Positions 17,833 through 25,673 are shown, counted from the first letter of the stretch. The stretch is 64,000 nt of DNA from Caulobacter soli (GCF_011045195.1 NZ_CP049199.1:4881501-4945500), one strand, 5' to 3'. Made by a program: numbers and translations. Notes: generated by a model from the letters alone, not told the origin.

Positions 17833-18768
17833 CTAGGCCAGCTTGATCTCGCGCAGGCGCTGCTGGAGGAACTCGTCGGCCGTGATCGACTCCGGATAGC
17901 GGTCCGGATTTTCGGCCGTGATCGTGTTGGGCAGGGTCTTGATCTCGTAGTCCGACGCGAAGTGCAGGAAGAACGGCGTCGAATAGCGCGGCACGCCGCG
18001 GCGCTCGGGCGGCGGGTTCTGCACGCGGTGCTGGGTCGAGGGCAGCACGTGGTTGGTCAGGCGCTCCAGCATGTCGCCGATGTTGACGACCAGGCAGCCG
18101 GGCGGCGGGTTGATCGGCAGCCACTGGCCGTCGCGGTCCAGCACTTCCAGCCCGCCTTCTTCCGCGCCGAGCAGCAGGGTGATGGTGTTGATGTCGCCGT
18201 GGGCGCCGGCCCGCACGCCGGTCGCGTCCACCGGGATCGGCGGATAGTGCAGCAGGCGCAGCACGCTGTTGCCGTTCTCGACGGTCGGCTTGAAGAAGTC
18301 GCGGTCCAGCTTCAGATAGGTGGCGACCGCCTCCAGCACCTTGCCGCCCATGGCGTCCAGGGCGTTGTAGAGCCAGCTGACGTCATGCTTGAAGGCCGGG
18401 ATCTCGGCCGGCCAGACATTGTCGGCCATGGTGGCGCGGAAGCGATGGCCGGGCGGCAGGTCGCGGCCCATGTGCCAGAATTCCTTCAGGTCGTGGTGCG
18501 TGGCGCCCTTGGCGGTCTCGACCCCGAACGGGATGTAGCCCCGCGCCCCGCCCTTGATCCCGGCATATTGCTTCTTGATCTCGACCGGCAGGGCGAAGAA
18601 GGCCTTGGCGTCGTCGACCGCCGCGTCGATGCGGTCCTGCGGCAGGTCGTAGTCCGACAGCACCGCGAAGCCGTAACGCTCGAACGAGGCGCCCAGCGCC
18701 TGGGCGAACCTGTCGAAGTCCTTCGAATACAGGGTGAACGAGACGGGTTCGATGGCGGATGCGGACAC
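17833..18768 (-). CDS. 2-oxoglutarate/Fe(II) oxygenase, isopenicillin-N-synthase family
   Basis: 311-residue non-haem iron oxygenase. The iron ligands are His and Asp in AGAHGDINTITLL and the distal His in PSTQHRVQNP. The 2-oxoglutarate-binding Arg-x-Ser is in RYSTPFFLHF. The N-terminal DIOX_N region is FERYGFAVLSDYDLPQDRI. The family hydroxylates or desaturates small molecules such as amino-acid derivatives, hormones or flavonoid-like compounds. Bacterial members with this length are often of unknown substrate, and no biosynthetic neighbours help here. The ATG at 18768 has no strong ribosome site. A perfect inverted repeat lies 33 bases upstream of the start (18801-18822). Confidence 0.85.
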   Translation of the reverse strand: MSASAIEPVSFTLYSKDFDRFAQALGASFERYGFAVLSDYDLPQDRIDAAVDDAKAFFALPVEIKKQYAGIKGGARGYIPFGVETAKGATHHDLKEFWHMGRDLPPGHRFRATMADNVWPAEIPAFKHDVSWLYNALDAMGGKVLEAVATYLKLDRDFFKPTVENGNSVLRLLHYPPIPVDATGVRAGAHGDINTITLLLGAEEGGLEVLDRDGQWLPINPPPGCLVVNIGDMLERLTNHVLPSTQHRVQNPPPERRGVPRYSTPFFLHFASDYEIKTLPNTITAENPDRYPESITADEFLQQRLREIKLA

Positions 18769-18800
18769 GGGCGTGGGCCTTGAGGTTGGTAGCGGGGGCA

Positions 18801-18822
18801 GTAGTAAGACAGGACTTACTAC
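18801..18822. promoter_or_regulatory. Inverted repeat, candidate operator upstream of the 2OG oxygenase
   Basis: GTAGTAAG and CTTACTAC are perfect 8-bp arms around a 6-base spacer, 33 bases upstream of the oxygenase start and in the spacer shared with the divergent OmpA lipoprotein gene. The size and symmetry fit a dimeric repressor site. No regulator gene is adjacent. Confidence 0.55.
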
Positions 18823-18979
18823 ACCGTCAGCTGGCGGGCGCGAAGTCCCCGCTCATGCTGGCGTCATGTGTGATGTTGGAACTTGACCATTCGAGAGGCG
18901 TTTTGCCTCGCAACCATTCAAGACGCCAGGGACCACGGGGCATAGCCTCGGATCAAGGCCGCAAGAGGGAAAGATCGTG

Positions 18980-19654
18980 ATGATGAACAAGACCGCCATC
19001 GGCGTCGCCATGCTGGGCGCCCTGACCCTGGCCGCCTGCACCACCACCGATCCCTATACCGGCATGCCGGTGCGCAACAACACCGGGACCGGCGTCCTGG
19101 CCGGGGCCGGCATCGGCGCGGCCCTGGGCTATCTGACCAACACCAACAAGGGCGAGCAGGGCCGCAAGAACGCGCTGATCGGCGCGGGCATCGGCGCCTT
19201 GGCCGGCGGCGCGACCGGCAACTACATGGACCGTCAGCAGGCCGACTTCCGCCGCAGCCTGGAAGGCTCGGGCGTGATGATCCGCCGTAACGGCGACCAG
19301 ATCGTGCTGGTCATGCCCAGCGACGTGACGTTCGCCGTCGACAAGTCCGAGGTCCAGCCGCAGTTCACCCGCGTGCTCGACGACGTGGCCCGCACCCTGA
19401 ACGCCTATCCCCAGACCACGATCGACGTGGTCGGTCACGCCGACAGCAGCGGTCCGGACGACTACAACCAGACCCTGTCGGAACGCCGCGCCAGCTCGGT
19501 GGCCGGCTATCTGACCGGCCCCGGCCGGGTGCTGCCCGACCGCGTCTTCGTCGCCGGTCAGGGCGAGCGCCAGCCGATCGCCTCCAACGACACCGCCGAA
19601 GGCCGCGCCCAGAACCGCCGGGTCGAGATCATCCTGCGACCGCTGACGAAGTAG
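18980..19654 (+). CDS. OmpA-family outer-membrane lipoprotein with glycine-zipper
   Basis: About 224 residues. The lipoprotein signal ends in the lipobox LTLAAC, so the mature protein should be lipidated at that Cys. Next is a glycine-zipper membrane region (TGVLAGAGIGAALGYL and NALIGAGIGALAGGATGNYMDRQQ), then an OmpA_C peptidoglycan-binding domain (VTFAVDKSEVQP, TIDVVGHADSSGPDDYNQTLSERRASSVAGYL, QNRRVEIIL). This order matches the YiaD/Pal-like envelope-tethering lipoproteins. AGGGA sits 9 bases ahead of ATG 18980; GTG 18977 and ATG 18983 are also in frame. It is a single gene flanked by repeat copy c. Confidence 0.9.
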   Translation: MMNKTAIGVAMLGALTLAACTTTDPYTGMPVRNNTGTGVLAGAGIGAALGYLTNTNKGEQGRKNALIGAGIGALAGGATGNYMDRQQADFRRSLEGSGVMIRRNGDQIVLVMPSDVTFAVDKSEVQPQFTRVLDDVARTLNAYPQTTIDVVGHADSSGPDDYNQTLSERRASSVAGYLTGPGRVLPDRVFVAGQGERQPIASNDTAEGRAQNRRVEIILRPLTK

Positions 19655-19664
19655 GAGACACAAG

Positions 19665-19800
19665 CCTCCCCCTTTGGGGGAGGCGATCGCGAAGCGATCG
19701 GTGGGGGGAGTTTTAGGGTCGTCGATCCGGGTTGTGGCCATCGGCCTATCACTCCCCCCTCCGTCGCCCTTTGGGCGACACCTCCCCCACAGGGGGAGGC
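19665..19800. repeat. Palindromic intergenic repeat, family 1 copy c (inverted)
   Basis: About 136 bases with outer arms CCTCCCCCTTTGGGGGAGG and CCTCCCCCACAGGGGGAGG. The core GGGGGGAGTTTTAGGGTC-GTCGATCC is the reverse complement of the core of copy b 1.9 kb away, so the two are the same element in opposite orientations flanking the oxygenase and lipoprotein genes. Confidence 0.8.
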
Positions 19801-19804
19801 TTTA

Positions 19805-20330
19805 AAATCACACAGCTTCGCCGCTTCACGCGGACCGCCGCTGAAGATTTGGGAAGGGTGCGAAGCGCCCGGGCCTCGCCCGGAGTAGCTTTGATGTTTG
19901 TACCGTTTCGACGAAGTGCAGGCGCTTCGCGTGGACCGTTTTCCAGAAGCCTTCGGATCGCGGATTTTTAACCCGCTCCGATGGAGGCCCCCGACGGGCG
20001 GAGAGTTGGCTGAACTCTCCGGACCGTGCGAGCGATTTCAGCCCGCACCTGCTGCGTTCGCCGATCCCTCGCCGCCTGGGCTTCGTCCTGTGTTTCAAGG
20101 AACCTGCCCAGGACGTCCGAAGCGTCACTCAAGACCACCGACGAGCGCTTCCCGCTCGACCACCCCCGAAAGCCGCATCGGTCGCCGTACGTGCGCCCTC
20201 CCCGTGCTCTCAGGTGCAAGCAGGATACGGGCGGTTTGGGAGGGTGAGGATAGATTGGGGTTGAGAAAGTTCAGGGCGTTGATTTTGCTTAACTTTAGTC
20301 TCTATACGCTGAGGATAGACAGCCAAATTG
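19805..20330. other. Structured non-coding spacer of unknown function
   Basis: About 525 bases between two repeats with no convincing gene. It contains clear RNA-like stems: CCGGGC/GCCCGG near 19890, GGAGAGTT/AACTCTCC with a 5-base loop (20000-20020), and CCTGGGC/GCCCAGG enclosing TCCT/AGGA (about 20077-20115). The 20240-20330 part is AT-richer than its surroundings and could hold a promoter reading leftward into the stems. Small ORFs exist on both strands but have Arg/Ser-rich shadow-like composition and no ribosome sites. It does not match the conserved cores I know for RNase P RNA, tmRNA or SRP RNA. A structured ncRNA (for example a divergent 6S RNA) or decayed sequence are both possible. 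Confidence 0.4.
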
Positions 20331-20332
20331 CC

Positions 20333-20475
20333 CTTCCCTCCCCCTTGTGGGGAGGGTGGCCCGCGTAGCGGGTCGGGTGGGGTTTGATGACTCAGCAGAA
20401 CCAGGCCCGTCCCACACCCTGCACCGATCCCCCACCCGTCGGCTTCGCCGCCACCCTCCCCGCGAGGGGGAGGGA
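20333..20475. repeat. Palindromic intergenic repeat, family 1 copy d (variant)
   Basis: Arms CCTTCCCTCCCCCTTGTGGGG and the related CCCCGCGAGGGGGAGGG. Inner halves are GGTGGCCCGCGTAGCGGGTCGGGTGGGG and CCCCACCCGTCGGCTTCGCCGCCACC. The core differs from copies a-c, so this is a subfamily. It lies just after the comM stop codon (comM reads leftward, ending 20492). Confidence 0.7.
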
Positions 20476-20491
20476 CGGAGCGTCTCAGCTC

Positions 20492-22042
20492 TCAGAACGC
20501 CGCTTCGCCTGTCGCCGCCCCCATCGCGCTGGTCCGCCGATGCGCCAGGGCCTCGGCCACGTGCACGCGTCGGACGCTGGCCGCGCCCTCCAGGTCGGCG
20601 ATCGTCCGGGCCAGGCGCAGGACGCGGGTCCAGCCTCGGGCGCTGATCTGGCCGGCCTCGGCGGCGCGGGCCAGCAGGCTTCGTCCGGCCTCGTCGAGAT
20701 CGGCGATCTTCTCCAGATACCGCCCCTCGGCGCGGCCGTTCAGCGCCTCGGCCCCGATCGGCGCGCCTTCGATGTCGATCGCCCGTTCCAGCTGCAACCG
20801 GCGGGCCTGGGCGACCCGCGCCGCGACTTCCGCCGTGCCTTCCGAAGGCGGCGGCAAGGCCAGGTCGGCGGCGGTGACTGCCGGCATGTCGACGGCCAGG
20901 TCGATGCGGTCCATCAGCGGACCGCTGACCCGGCCCTGATAGTCGCGGATGCAACGCGGAGCCTTGCCGCACGCCCCCCGTCCAGCCCCGCCATGACCGC
21001 AGCGGCAGGGATTCATCGCCGCCACCAGCTGCACCCGGGCCGGATAGCGCACATGGGCGTTGGCCCGCGCGACCATCACCTCGCCGGTCTCCAGCGGCCC
21101 ACGCAGGCTATCCAGCGCCTGCACCCCGAATTCCGGCAGCTCATCCAGGAACAGCACCCCATTGTGCGCCAGCGACACCTCGCCCGGCTTGGCCTTCAGC
21201 CCGCCGCCGGTCAGGGCCGCCATCGAGGCGCTGTGATGCGGCGCGCGATAGGGCCGCGCGCGGGTCAGCGTTCCCTTGGCGATCAGCCCCGCCACCGAAT
21301 GGACCATCGAGGTCTCCAGCAGTTCGTGCGAGCTCAGGGGCGGCAAGAGCCCCGGCAAGCGCTGGGCCAGCATCGACTTGCCCGAGCCCGGCGGACCGCA
21401 GAACAGCAGGTTGTGCGAGCCGGCGGCGGCGATCTCCAGCGCCCGCTTGGCGTGTTCCTGGCCCTTGACGTCGCGCAGGTCCTTGCCCGGTTCGCCCTCG
21501 ACCACCGGGCCGGGCAAGGGCGCCGACAGGATCTGGCCGCCCCGGAAATGGTTGATCAGCGCCACCAGCGAGCGCGGGGCCAGGATTCGGGTGCCACCCG
21601 CCCAGGCCGCTTCCGGTCCGCAAGCCTCGGGGCAGATCAGGCCTAAGTCCATCGCGCCGGCCGCCATGGCCGCCGGCAGGGCCCCGGCGCAGGGGGCGAT
21701 CCGTCCGTCCAAGGATAGTTCTCCCATCGCCGCCCAGCCGTCGAGCGCGTCGATCGGAATGACGCCCATGGCGGCCATCACGGCCAGGGCTATGGGCAGG
21801 TCGTAGTGACTGCCCTCTTTCGGCAGATCGGCCGGCGCGAGATTGGCGACGATGCGCTTGGGCGGCAGGGACAGGCCCAGGCCGGCGAATGCTCCGCGCA
21901 CGCGCTCCTTGCTCTCGGCCACGGCCTTGTCGCCCAGGCCGACGATGACCATGACCTGAGCGCCGCCCGTAAGCTGCACCTCGACGTCGACCCGACGCGC
22001 CTCCACGCCCTCGAACGCCACCGTGACGACCTTTGCCGCCAT
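20492..22042 (-). CDS. comM: YifB/ComM family Mg-chelatase-like AAA+ ATPase
   Basis: 516 residues. ComM-type hexameric helicase promotes branch migration and integration of donor DNA during transformation. The N-terminal S5-like domain contains VMVIVGLGDKAVAESKERVRGAFAGLGLSLP. The Mg-chelatase ATPase has Walker A GPPGSGKSMLAQRL, Walker B GVLFLDELPEF, sensor-1 LVAAMNPCRCGHGG, and a Cys cluster (CRCGH..ACG..RCI) typical of YifB. The C-terminal part is the helical Mg_chelatase_C domain (SARGWTRVLRLARTIADLEG). The start ATG at 22042 is 28 bases downstream of a consensus DnaA box. Confidence 0.92.
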   Translation of the reverse strand: MAAKVVTVAFEGVEARRVDVEVQLTGGAQVMVIVGLGDKAVAESKERVRGAFAGLGLSLPPKRIVANLAPADLPKEGSHYDLPIALAVMAAMGVIPIDALDGWAAMGELSLDGRIAPCAGALPAAMAAGAMDLGLICPEACGPEAAWAGGTRILAPRSLVALINHFRGGQILSAPLPGPVVEGEPGKDLRDVKGQEHAKRALEIAAAGSHNLLFCGPPGSGKSMLAQRLPGLLPPLSSHELLETSMVHSVAGLIAKGTLTRARPYRAPHHSASMAALTGGGLKAKPGEVSLAHNGVLFLDELPEFGVQALDSLRGPLETGEVMVARANAHVRYPARVQLVAAMNPCRCGHGGAGRGACGKAPRCIRDYQGRVSGPLMDRIDLAVDMPAVTAADLALPPPSEGTAEVAARVAQARRLQLERAIDIEGAPIGAEALNGRAEGRYLEKIADLDEAGRSLLARAAEAGQISARGWTRVLRLARTIADLEGAASVRRVHVAEALAHRRTSAMGAATGEAAF

Positions 22043-22069
22043 TGGGATTCCGCCCCCTTGCCCACTGAT

Positions 22070-22078
22070 TTATCCACA
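22070..22078. promoter_or_regulatory. Consensus DnaA box upstream of comM
   Basis: TTATCCACA, an exact match to the strong DnaA-binding consensus, lies in the 129-base spacer between gshB and comM, 28 bases upstream of the comM ATG. A single copy is seen, so it is a possible transcription-control site rather than an origin. Confidence 0.5.
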
Positions 22079-22171
22079 AGCCAAGCATGGCCGTTGGAGC
22101 GGAGCAAGAACGAAAAACGAACGTTTCAGGAAAGTGTGACGATTCAGTCGTCTAGAAGTAGTTCCTAATCC

Positions 22172-23119
22172 TCAGGTAGAGCTTAGCTCGGCGATCCGAT
22201 CCCAGAGGATCGCCGCGGCGTCGGCGCCGCCGAAACGCTTGAGCTGCTGGGCGCCGGTCGGCGAGGTGACGTTGATCTCGGTCAGGTACTCTCCGATCAC
22301 GTCGATGCCCACGAACAGCAGGCCGCGTTTCTTCAGTTCCGGGCCGATGATCGCGCAGAGCTCGAGATCGCGCGCGGTCAGGTCCACCGCCTCGGCCCGG
22401 CCGCCGACCCGCAGGTTGGACCGCACCTGGCCGGCGGCCGGCACGCGGTTGACCGCGCCCACGGGCTCGCCGTGCACAAGCAGGATGCGCTTGTCGCCCT
22501 TGCTCACGGCCGGGACGAATTTCTGGGCGATCACCTGCTCGCGGCCGATCATGGCGTGCAGTTCCAGCAGGGCGTCGAGATTGGGGTCATCGGCCAACAG
22601 CCGCGCCACGCCCGAACCGCCGCCGCCGTACAGGGGCTTCAGGACGATATCGCCGTGCCGGGCGCGGAAGTCGTAGATCGCCTCGTGGTCGCTGGTGATC
22701 AGGGTCGGCGGCTGGACGCCCGGGAAGTCGGTGACGAACAGCTTCTCCGGCGCGTTGCGCACCTCCGCCGGATTGTTGACCACCAGGGTGTGGGGGTGAA
22801 CCTTTTCGAGGAAGTGGGTGGCGGTGATGTAGGCCATGTCGAAGGGCGGGTCCTGGCGCATCAGCACCACGTCGACATCGTCCTTCATGTCCAGCAGCAC
22901 GGTCTCGCCCAGCTGGGCGTGGGAGCCTTGCGTCTTGGTCAGCACCAGCGGCTGGGCGCGGGCGAACACCCGGCCGTCCTCCATCGACAGCTTGTCGGGC
23001 GTGTAGAACCACAGCTTGTGGCCGCGCGCCTGAGCCTCCCACATCATCAGGAAGGTGGTGTCGTTCTCGATGTTGATCCCTTGGACGGGATCCATCTGGA
23101 CGGCGACTCTCAGCGACAT
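22172..23119 (-). CDS. gshB: Glutathione synthetase
   Basis: ATP-grasp ligase joining gamma-glutamylcysteine and glycine to make glutathione; cytoplasmic. The N-terminal signature is [35 protein letters not shown]. The ATP-grasp core includes [18 protein letters not shown], with ATP-binding Lys and Gly-rich loop, and [22 protein letters not shown], the metal-binding Asp/Asn end. 315 residues is the expected length. Glutathione made here could gate the KefC-like antiporter at 6964. Confidence 0.95.
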   Translation of the reverse strand: MSLRVAVQMDPVQGINIENDTTFLMMWEAQARGHKLWFYTPDKLSMEDGRVFARAQPLVLTKTQGSHAQLGETVLLDMKDDVDVVLMRQDPPFDMAYITATHFLEKVHPHTLVVNNPAEVRNAPEKLFVTDFPGVQPPTLITSDHEAIYDFRARHGDIVLKPLYGGGGSGVARLLADDPNLDALLELHAMIGREQVIAQKFVPAVSKGDKRILLVHGEPVGAVNRVPAAGQVRSNLRVGGRAEAVDLTARDLELCAIIGPELKKRGLLFVGIDVIGEYLTEINVTSPTGAQQLKRFGGADAAAILWDRIAELSST

Positions 23120-23149
23120 GACGACTCCGGGGCTCTAGCTGGCGACTGC

Positions 23150-23626
23150 CTAGTTAGGCGCGCCCGGCGACGAATGCGAGGGCTTGCCGTTCTGGTCGTA
23201 GCGGCGCTGGGCGGCGGCCACCTCGGGCATGCGGGTCTCGGCCCAGTCGATCATCAGCCGCAAGGCCGCCAGCAGATCGCGCGCCAGGGGCGTTATGCCG
23301 TAGGTCACCGTCACCGGAACCGTGGCCTCGGCCCGGCGGGTGACCAGGCCGTCGCGCTCCAGCGAGCGCAGGGTCTGGGTCAGCATCTTCTGCGACACGC
23401 CACGGATGCGGCGCTTCAGGTCGCTGAAGCGCATGTCGACGTCGCCCAGCAGCTGCAAGATCAGGACGCTCCACTTGTCGCCGACGCGGTCCAGCAGCTT
23501 GCGGGTGGGGCAGTCGGCGGCGAACACGTCGCCTCGCGCGCTGATGGCCGCGACGCCGGCCTCGAGGCCGCCCGCGGGGCTGGTTTCTTGGAGGTGACCA
23601 AGGGAGGGAAAGGTGCCGTCTTGCAT
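23150..23626 (-). CDS. HxlR-family transcriptional regulator
   Basis: 158-residue winged-helix regulator of the HxlR class: CPTRKLLDRVGDKWSVLILQLLGDVDMRFSDLKRRIRGVSQKMLTQTLRSLERDGLV. The Cys at the start of this motif is the redox-sensing position in several HxlR/QorR/HypR proteins. N-terminal about 35 and C-terminal about 25 residues are outside the domain. The gene is divergent from a NAD(P)-binding oxidoreductase with only 51 bases between start codons, and a perfect inverted repeat overlaps its own start codon, so it probably represses both. The likely trigger is quinone or electrophile stress, inferred from the family. Confidence 0.88.
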   Translation of the reverse strand: MQDGTFPSLGHLQETSPAGGLEAGVAAISARGDVFAADCPTRKLLDRVGDKWSVLILQLLGDVDMRFSDLKRRIRGVSQKMLTQTLRSLERDGLVTRRAEATVPVTVTYGITPLARDLLAALRLMIDWAETRMPEVAAAQRRYDQNGKPSHSSPGAPN

Positions 23627-23653
23627 GACCAGTCTCCCTAGCGCACCTGGTCA
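23626..23653. promoter_or_regulatory. Inverted repeat, candidate HxlR operator
   Basis: TGACCAG and CTGGTCA are perfect 7-bp arms separated by 14 bases, lying between the divergent hxlR-type gene and the reductase gene and overlapping the regulator's start codon. The spacing puts the half-sites two helical turns apart, as expected for a winged-helix dimer. Confidence 0.6.
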
Positions 23654-23677
23654 CTTATGGAAACCAAGGAGCACATC

Positions 23678-24286
23678 ATGAAGGTCACGGTTCTGGGCGC
23701 CAGCGGTCGCGCCGGCTCGGAGATCACCCAGGAACTGGCCGCGCGCGGCCACCAGGTGACCGCCGTCGCCCGCAAGCCCGAAGCCATTCCCGCCGCGCCT
23801 GGCGTCACGGCGGTGGCGGGCGACGCGTCGGATCCCGTCGCCCTGGCCACGCTGATCAAGGGCAGCGAGGCGGTGATCAGCGCCCTGCACTTCGACGTGT
23901 CGGCCGAAACCCTGCTGTCGGCTCTGCGCCAGGCCGGGGTCGGCCGCCTGCTGGTGACGGGCGGGGCGGCCAGCCTGGAGGTCGCGCCCGGCAAGCGCCT
24001 GATCGACACGCCGGACTTCCCCGAGGACTGGAAGACGATGGCCCAGGGCGGCATCGCGTTCCTGGACGCCCTGCGCGGCGAGACGGCGATCGACTGGACC
24101 TTCTTCTCGCCCGCCGCCTTCATCTTCGAGGGACCGCGCCTGGGGACGTTCCGGCTGGGCGGCGACCAGCTGGTGGTCGACGCGGCTGGCGAGAGCAAGA
24201 TCAGCTTCGCCGACTACGCCCTGGCCATGGTCGATGAGCTTGAGCAGCACCGCCACGGCCGGGCGCGGTTCACGGCGGCGTATTGA
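23678..24286 (+). CDS. NAD(P)-binding oxidoreductase, NmrA/SDR-like
   Basis: 202-residue single-domain Rossmann protein starting MKVTVLGASGRAGSEITQELAARGHQVTAVARKPEAI (GASGRAG dinucleotide loop). ATG 23678 follows AAGGAG at 6 bases, so it is preferred over the in-frame ATG 23657, which lies in the operator region. Continuing motifs are GDASDPVALATLIKGSEAVISAL and LLVTGGAASLEV. The family covers NAD(P)H-quinone-type reductases and redox sensors. Pairing with a divergent HxlR regulator is common for this family and suggests a role in electrophile or quinone detoxification. Confidence 0.85.
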   Translation: MKVTVLGASGRAGSEITQELAARGHQVTAVARKPEAIPAAPGVTAVAGDASDPVALATLIKGSEAVISALHFDVSAETLLSALRQAGVGRLLVTGGAASLEVAPGKRLIDTPDFPEDWKTMAQGGIAFLDALRGETAIDWTFFSPAAFIFEGPRLGTFRLGGDQLVVDAAGESKISFADYALAMVDELEQHRHGRARFTAAY

Positions 24287-24311
24287 GTCCTGGCCTCAGG
24301 CAGGCCTCACT

Positions 24312-24887
24312 TCAGGCAGGCCTGGCCACGCGCCGCGCCTTCACCGCCAAGGCGACGGCCGAGACCAGGAAATAGAAGGCCCCGAACGCGGCGTAGGGGG
24401 CGATGACGGTGACCAAGGACCCGGCCGGCGGCGCGGCGGCCTTGCTGACGAAGAACCCGCCCGCCAGGGCCGACTGGGCGCCGCTGAGGATCATCGCCCA
24501 CTGAGCGCCATAGGTCCGCCAGCGACGCACGCCGGCCGCCAGTTGCAGCAGCCCCGCCAGCGCCGCCCAGGCTCCGAACAGCACCAGCACCAGGCTCGGG
24601 TCGATCCGCAGCGCCGCCAGCACGCCCAAAGCGACCAGGGCGCTGACGACGGTGTTGAAGGCTTGCGGGACATTGGCGCGGAAGCCGCCGTTGGCCTGGG
24701 CGTCCCGCGCATTGGCGAACGCGTCCCACGCCGGATAGAGCACCAGCAGCACGCCGCCGATCAGCGGATTGGCCGCGCCGACCGTGAAGGCGGCCGCGAC
24801 CCAGACGGCGGCCACGACGGCGCGGAGCAGATAGTAGCGCACGAGCGCGCCGGCGGCGGCGCGCGAAGAGGTGGTGTCGTTGGCCAT
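24312..24887 (-). CDS. DUF308/HdeD-like membrane protein
   Basis: 191 residues with about six membrane segments, e.g. LLRAVVAAVWVAAAFTVG, PLIGGVLLVLYPAWDAF, NTVVSALVALGVLAALRI, LVLVLFGAWAALAGLLQLAAG and VIAPYAAFGAFYFLVSAVALAV. The pattern of repeated short helices with RRWRTYGAQWAMILSGAQSALAG resembles DUF308/HdeD-type proteins. ATG 24887 is preceded by GGAGGCCAGC; longer in-frame versions run through the operator boxes and are rejected. It is divergent from the OhrR-type regulator, with three similar operator boxes between, so it is the probable regulated target. Confidence 0.75.
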   Translation of the reverse strand: MANDTTSSRAAAGALVRYYLLRAVVAAVWVAAAFTVGAANPLIGGVLLVLYPAWDAFANARDAQANGGFRANVPQAFNTVVSALVALGVLAALRIDPSLVLVLFGAWAALAGLLQLAAGVRRWRTYGAQWAMILSGAQSALAGGFFVSKAAAPPAGSLVTVIAPYAAFGAFYFLVSAVALAVKARRVARPA

Positions 24888-24932
24888 GCTGGCCTCCATC
24901 GGAAGGTTGGCGGAAGGACGAAAGGTTTGTTG

Positions 24933-24959
24933 ATGTCGCGACATTCTATGTCGTGACAT
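24933..24959. promoter_or_regulatory. Twin palindromes, candidate MarR/OhrR operators
   Basis: ATGTCGCGACAT (24933-24944, perfect palindrome) and ATGTCGTGACAT (24948-24959, one mismatch) lie 15 bases apart upstream of the DUF308 gene. Confidence 0.65.
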
Positions 24960-25004
24960 ATTATTGGATCTAGCCGCCCACCGCGATCCTTGTCGAGTCA
25001 TTAT

Positions 25005-25016
25005 TTGTCACGACAT
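25005..25016. promoter_or_regulatory. Third MarR/OhrR operator box
   Basis: TTGTCACGACAT matches the reverse complement of the box at 24948 at 11 of 12 positions and lies 41 bases upstream of the MarR-type ATG, consistent with autorepression. Confidence 0.6.
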
Positions 25017-25057
25017 CTATTTTTGCGCTAAGGCCAGAGTCCGCCCAGGAGCCCTTC

Positions 25058-25519
25058 ATGCCGAATCCCGGCCGCACCCTCACCCTCGATGACCAGCTGT
25101 GCTTCTCGCTGTACGGGGCCAGCCTGGCGATCAACCGCGCCTACAAGCCGCTGCTCGACGCCCTGGAGATCACCTATCCGCAGTACCTGGTGCTGAGCGC
25201 GCTGTGGGAGGTGGACGGCCAGAGCGTCGGAGCGATCGCCGAGCGGCTGGGCCTGGATTCCAGCAACGTCACGCCGCTGATCAAGCGCATGGAGGCCGCC
25301 GGCCTGCTGTCGCGGGAACGCAATCCCGCCGACGAGCGCCAGGTCGTCGTCAGCCTGACCGACCAGGGCCGCGACATGCAGGCCCGCAGCGCCTGCCTGG
25401 GCCAGACGCTGTTCGCCTCGGCCGGGCTGGGCGTCGACAAGCTGGTGCAGCTGAACAAGGACGTACAGACCTTCCGCGACTCGGTCGCGCGGTTCGTGGC
25501 GGCGCGGCCGCAGCACTAG
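25058..25519 (+). CDS. MarR-family regulator of OhrR type
   Basis: 153 residues. The N-terminus LDDQLCFSLYGASLAINRAYKPLLDALEITYPQYLVLSALWE is the OhrR pattern, with the peroxide-reactive Cys at position 15. The winged helix is SVGAIAERLGLDSSNVTPLIKRMEAAGLLSRERNPADERQVVVSLT. OhrR represses organic-hydroperoxide reductase and lets go when the Cys is oxidised. No ohr gene is present here; the divergent neighbour is a DUF308 membrane protein, with three near-identical palindromes between the two. It could therefore be a paralog dedicated to a membrane target. A second conserved Cys (SACLG) is present near residue 110. Confidence 0.87.
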   Translation: MPNPGRTLTLDDQLCFSLYGASLAINRAYKPLLDALEITYPQYLVLSALWEVDGQSVGAIAERLGLDSSNVTPLIKRMEAAGLLSRERNPADERQVVVSLTDQGRDMQARSACLGQTLFASAGLGVDKLVQLNKDVQTFRDSVARFVAARPQH

Positions 25520-25525
25520 GCACGA

Positions 25526-25664
25526 GCTCCTCACCCGCGCAGCGGGGGAGGTGGCGCGCTGCGAATACGCAGCGTGACGGAGGGGGCGTCAGGCCACCAC
25601 GGTGCGACGGTGACGCCCCCTCCACCACTTCGTGGTCCCCCTCCCCCGTTTCACGGGTGAGGAG
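25526..25664. repeat. Palindromic intergenic repeat, family 1 copy e (variant)
   Basis: Outer arms CTCCTCACCCG and CGGGTGAGGAG, inner arms GGAGGTGGCGCGCTGCG.. and CACCACTTCGTGGTCCCCCTCC, and a central GGGGGCGTCA / TGACGCCCCC pair. It lies between the convergent OhrR-type and SirB1-like genes. Confidence 0.72.
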
Positions 25665-25673
25665 AAGATGACG

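Noticed and set aside
19826..20219. Minus-strand frames of 83-100 codons in the structured spacer
   Set aside because: No ribosome sites; composition like out-of-frame GC-rich DNA; they overlap strong RNA stems.
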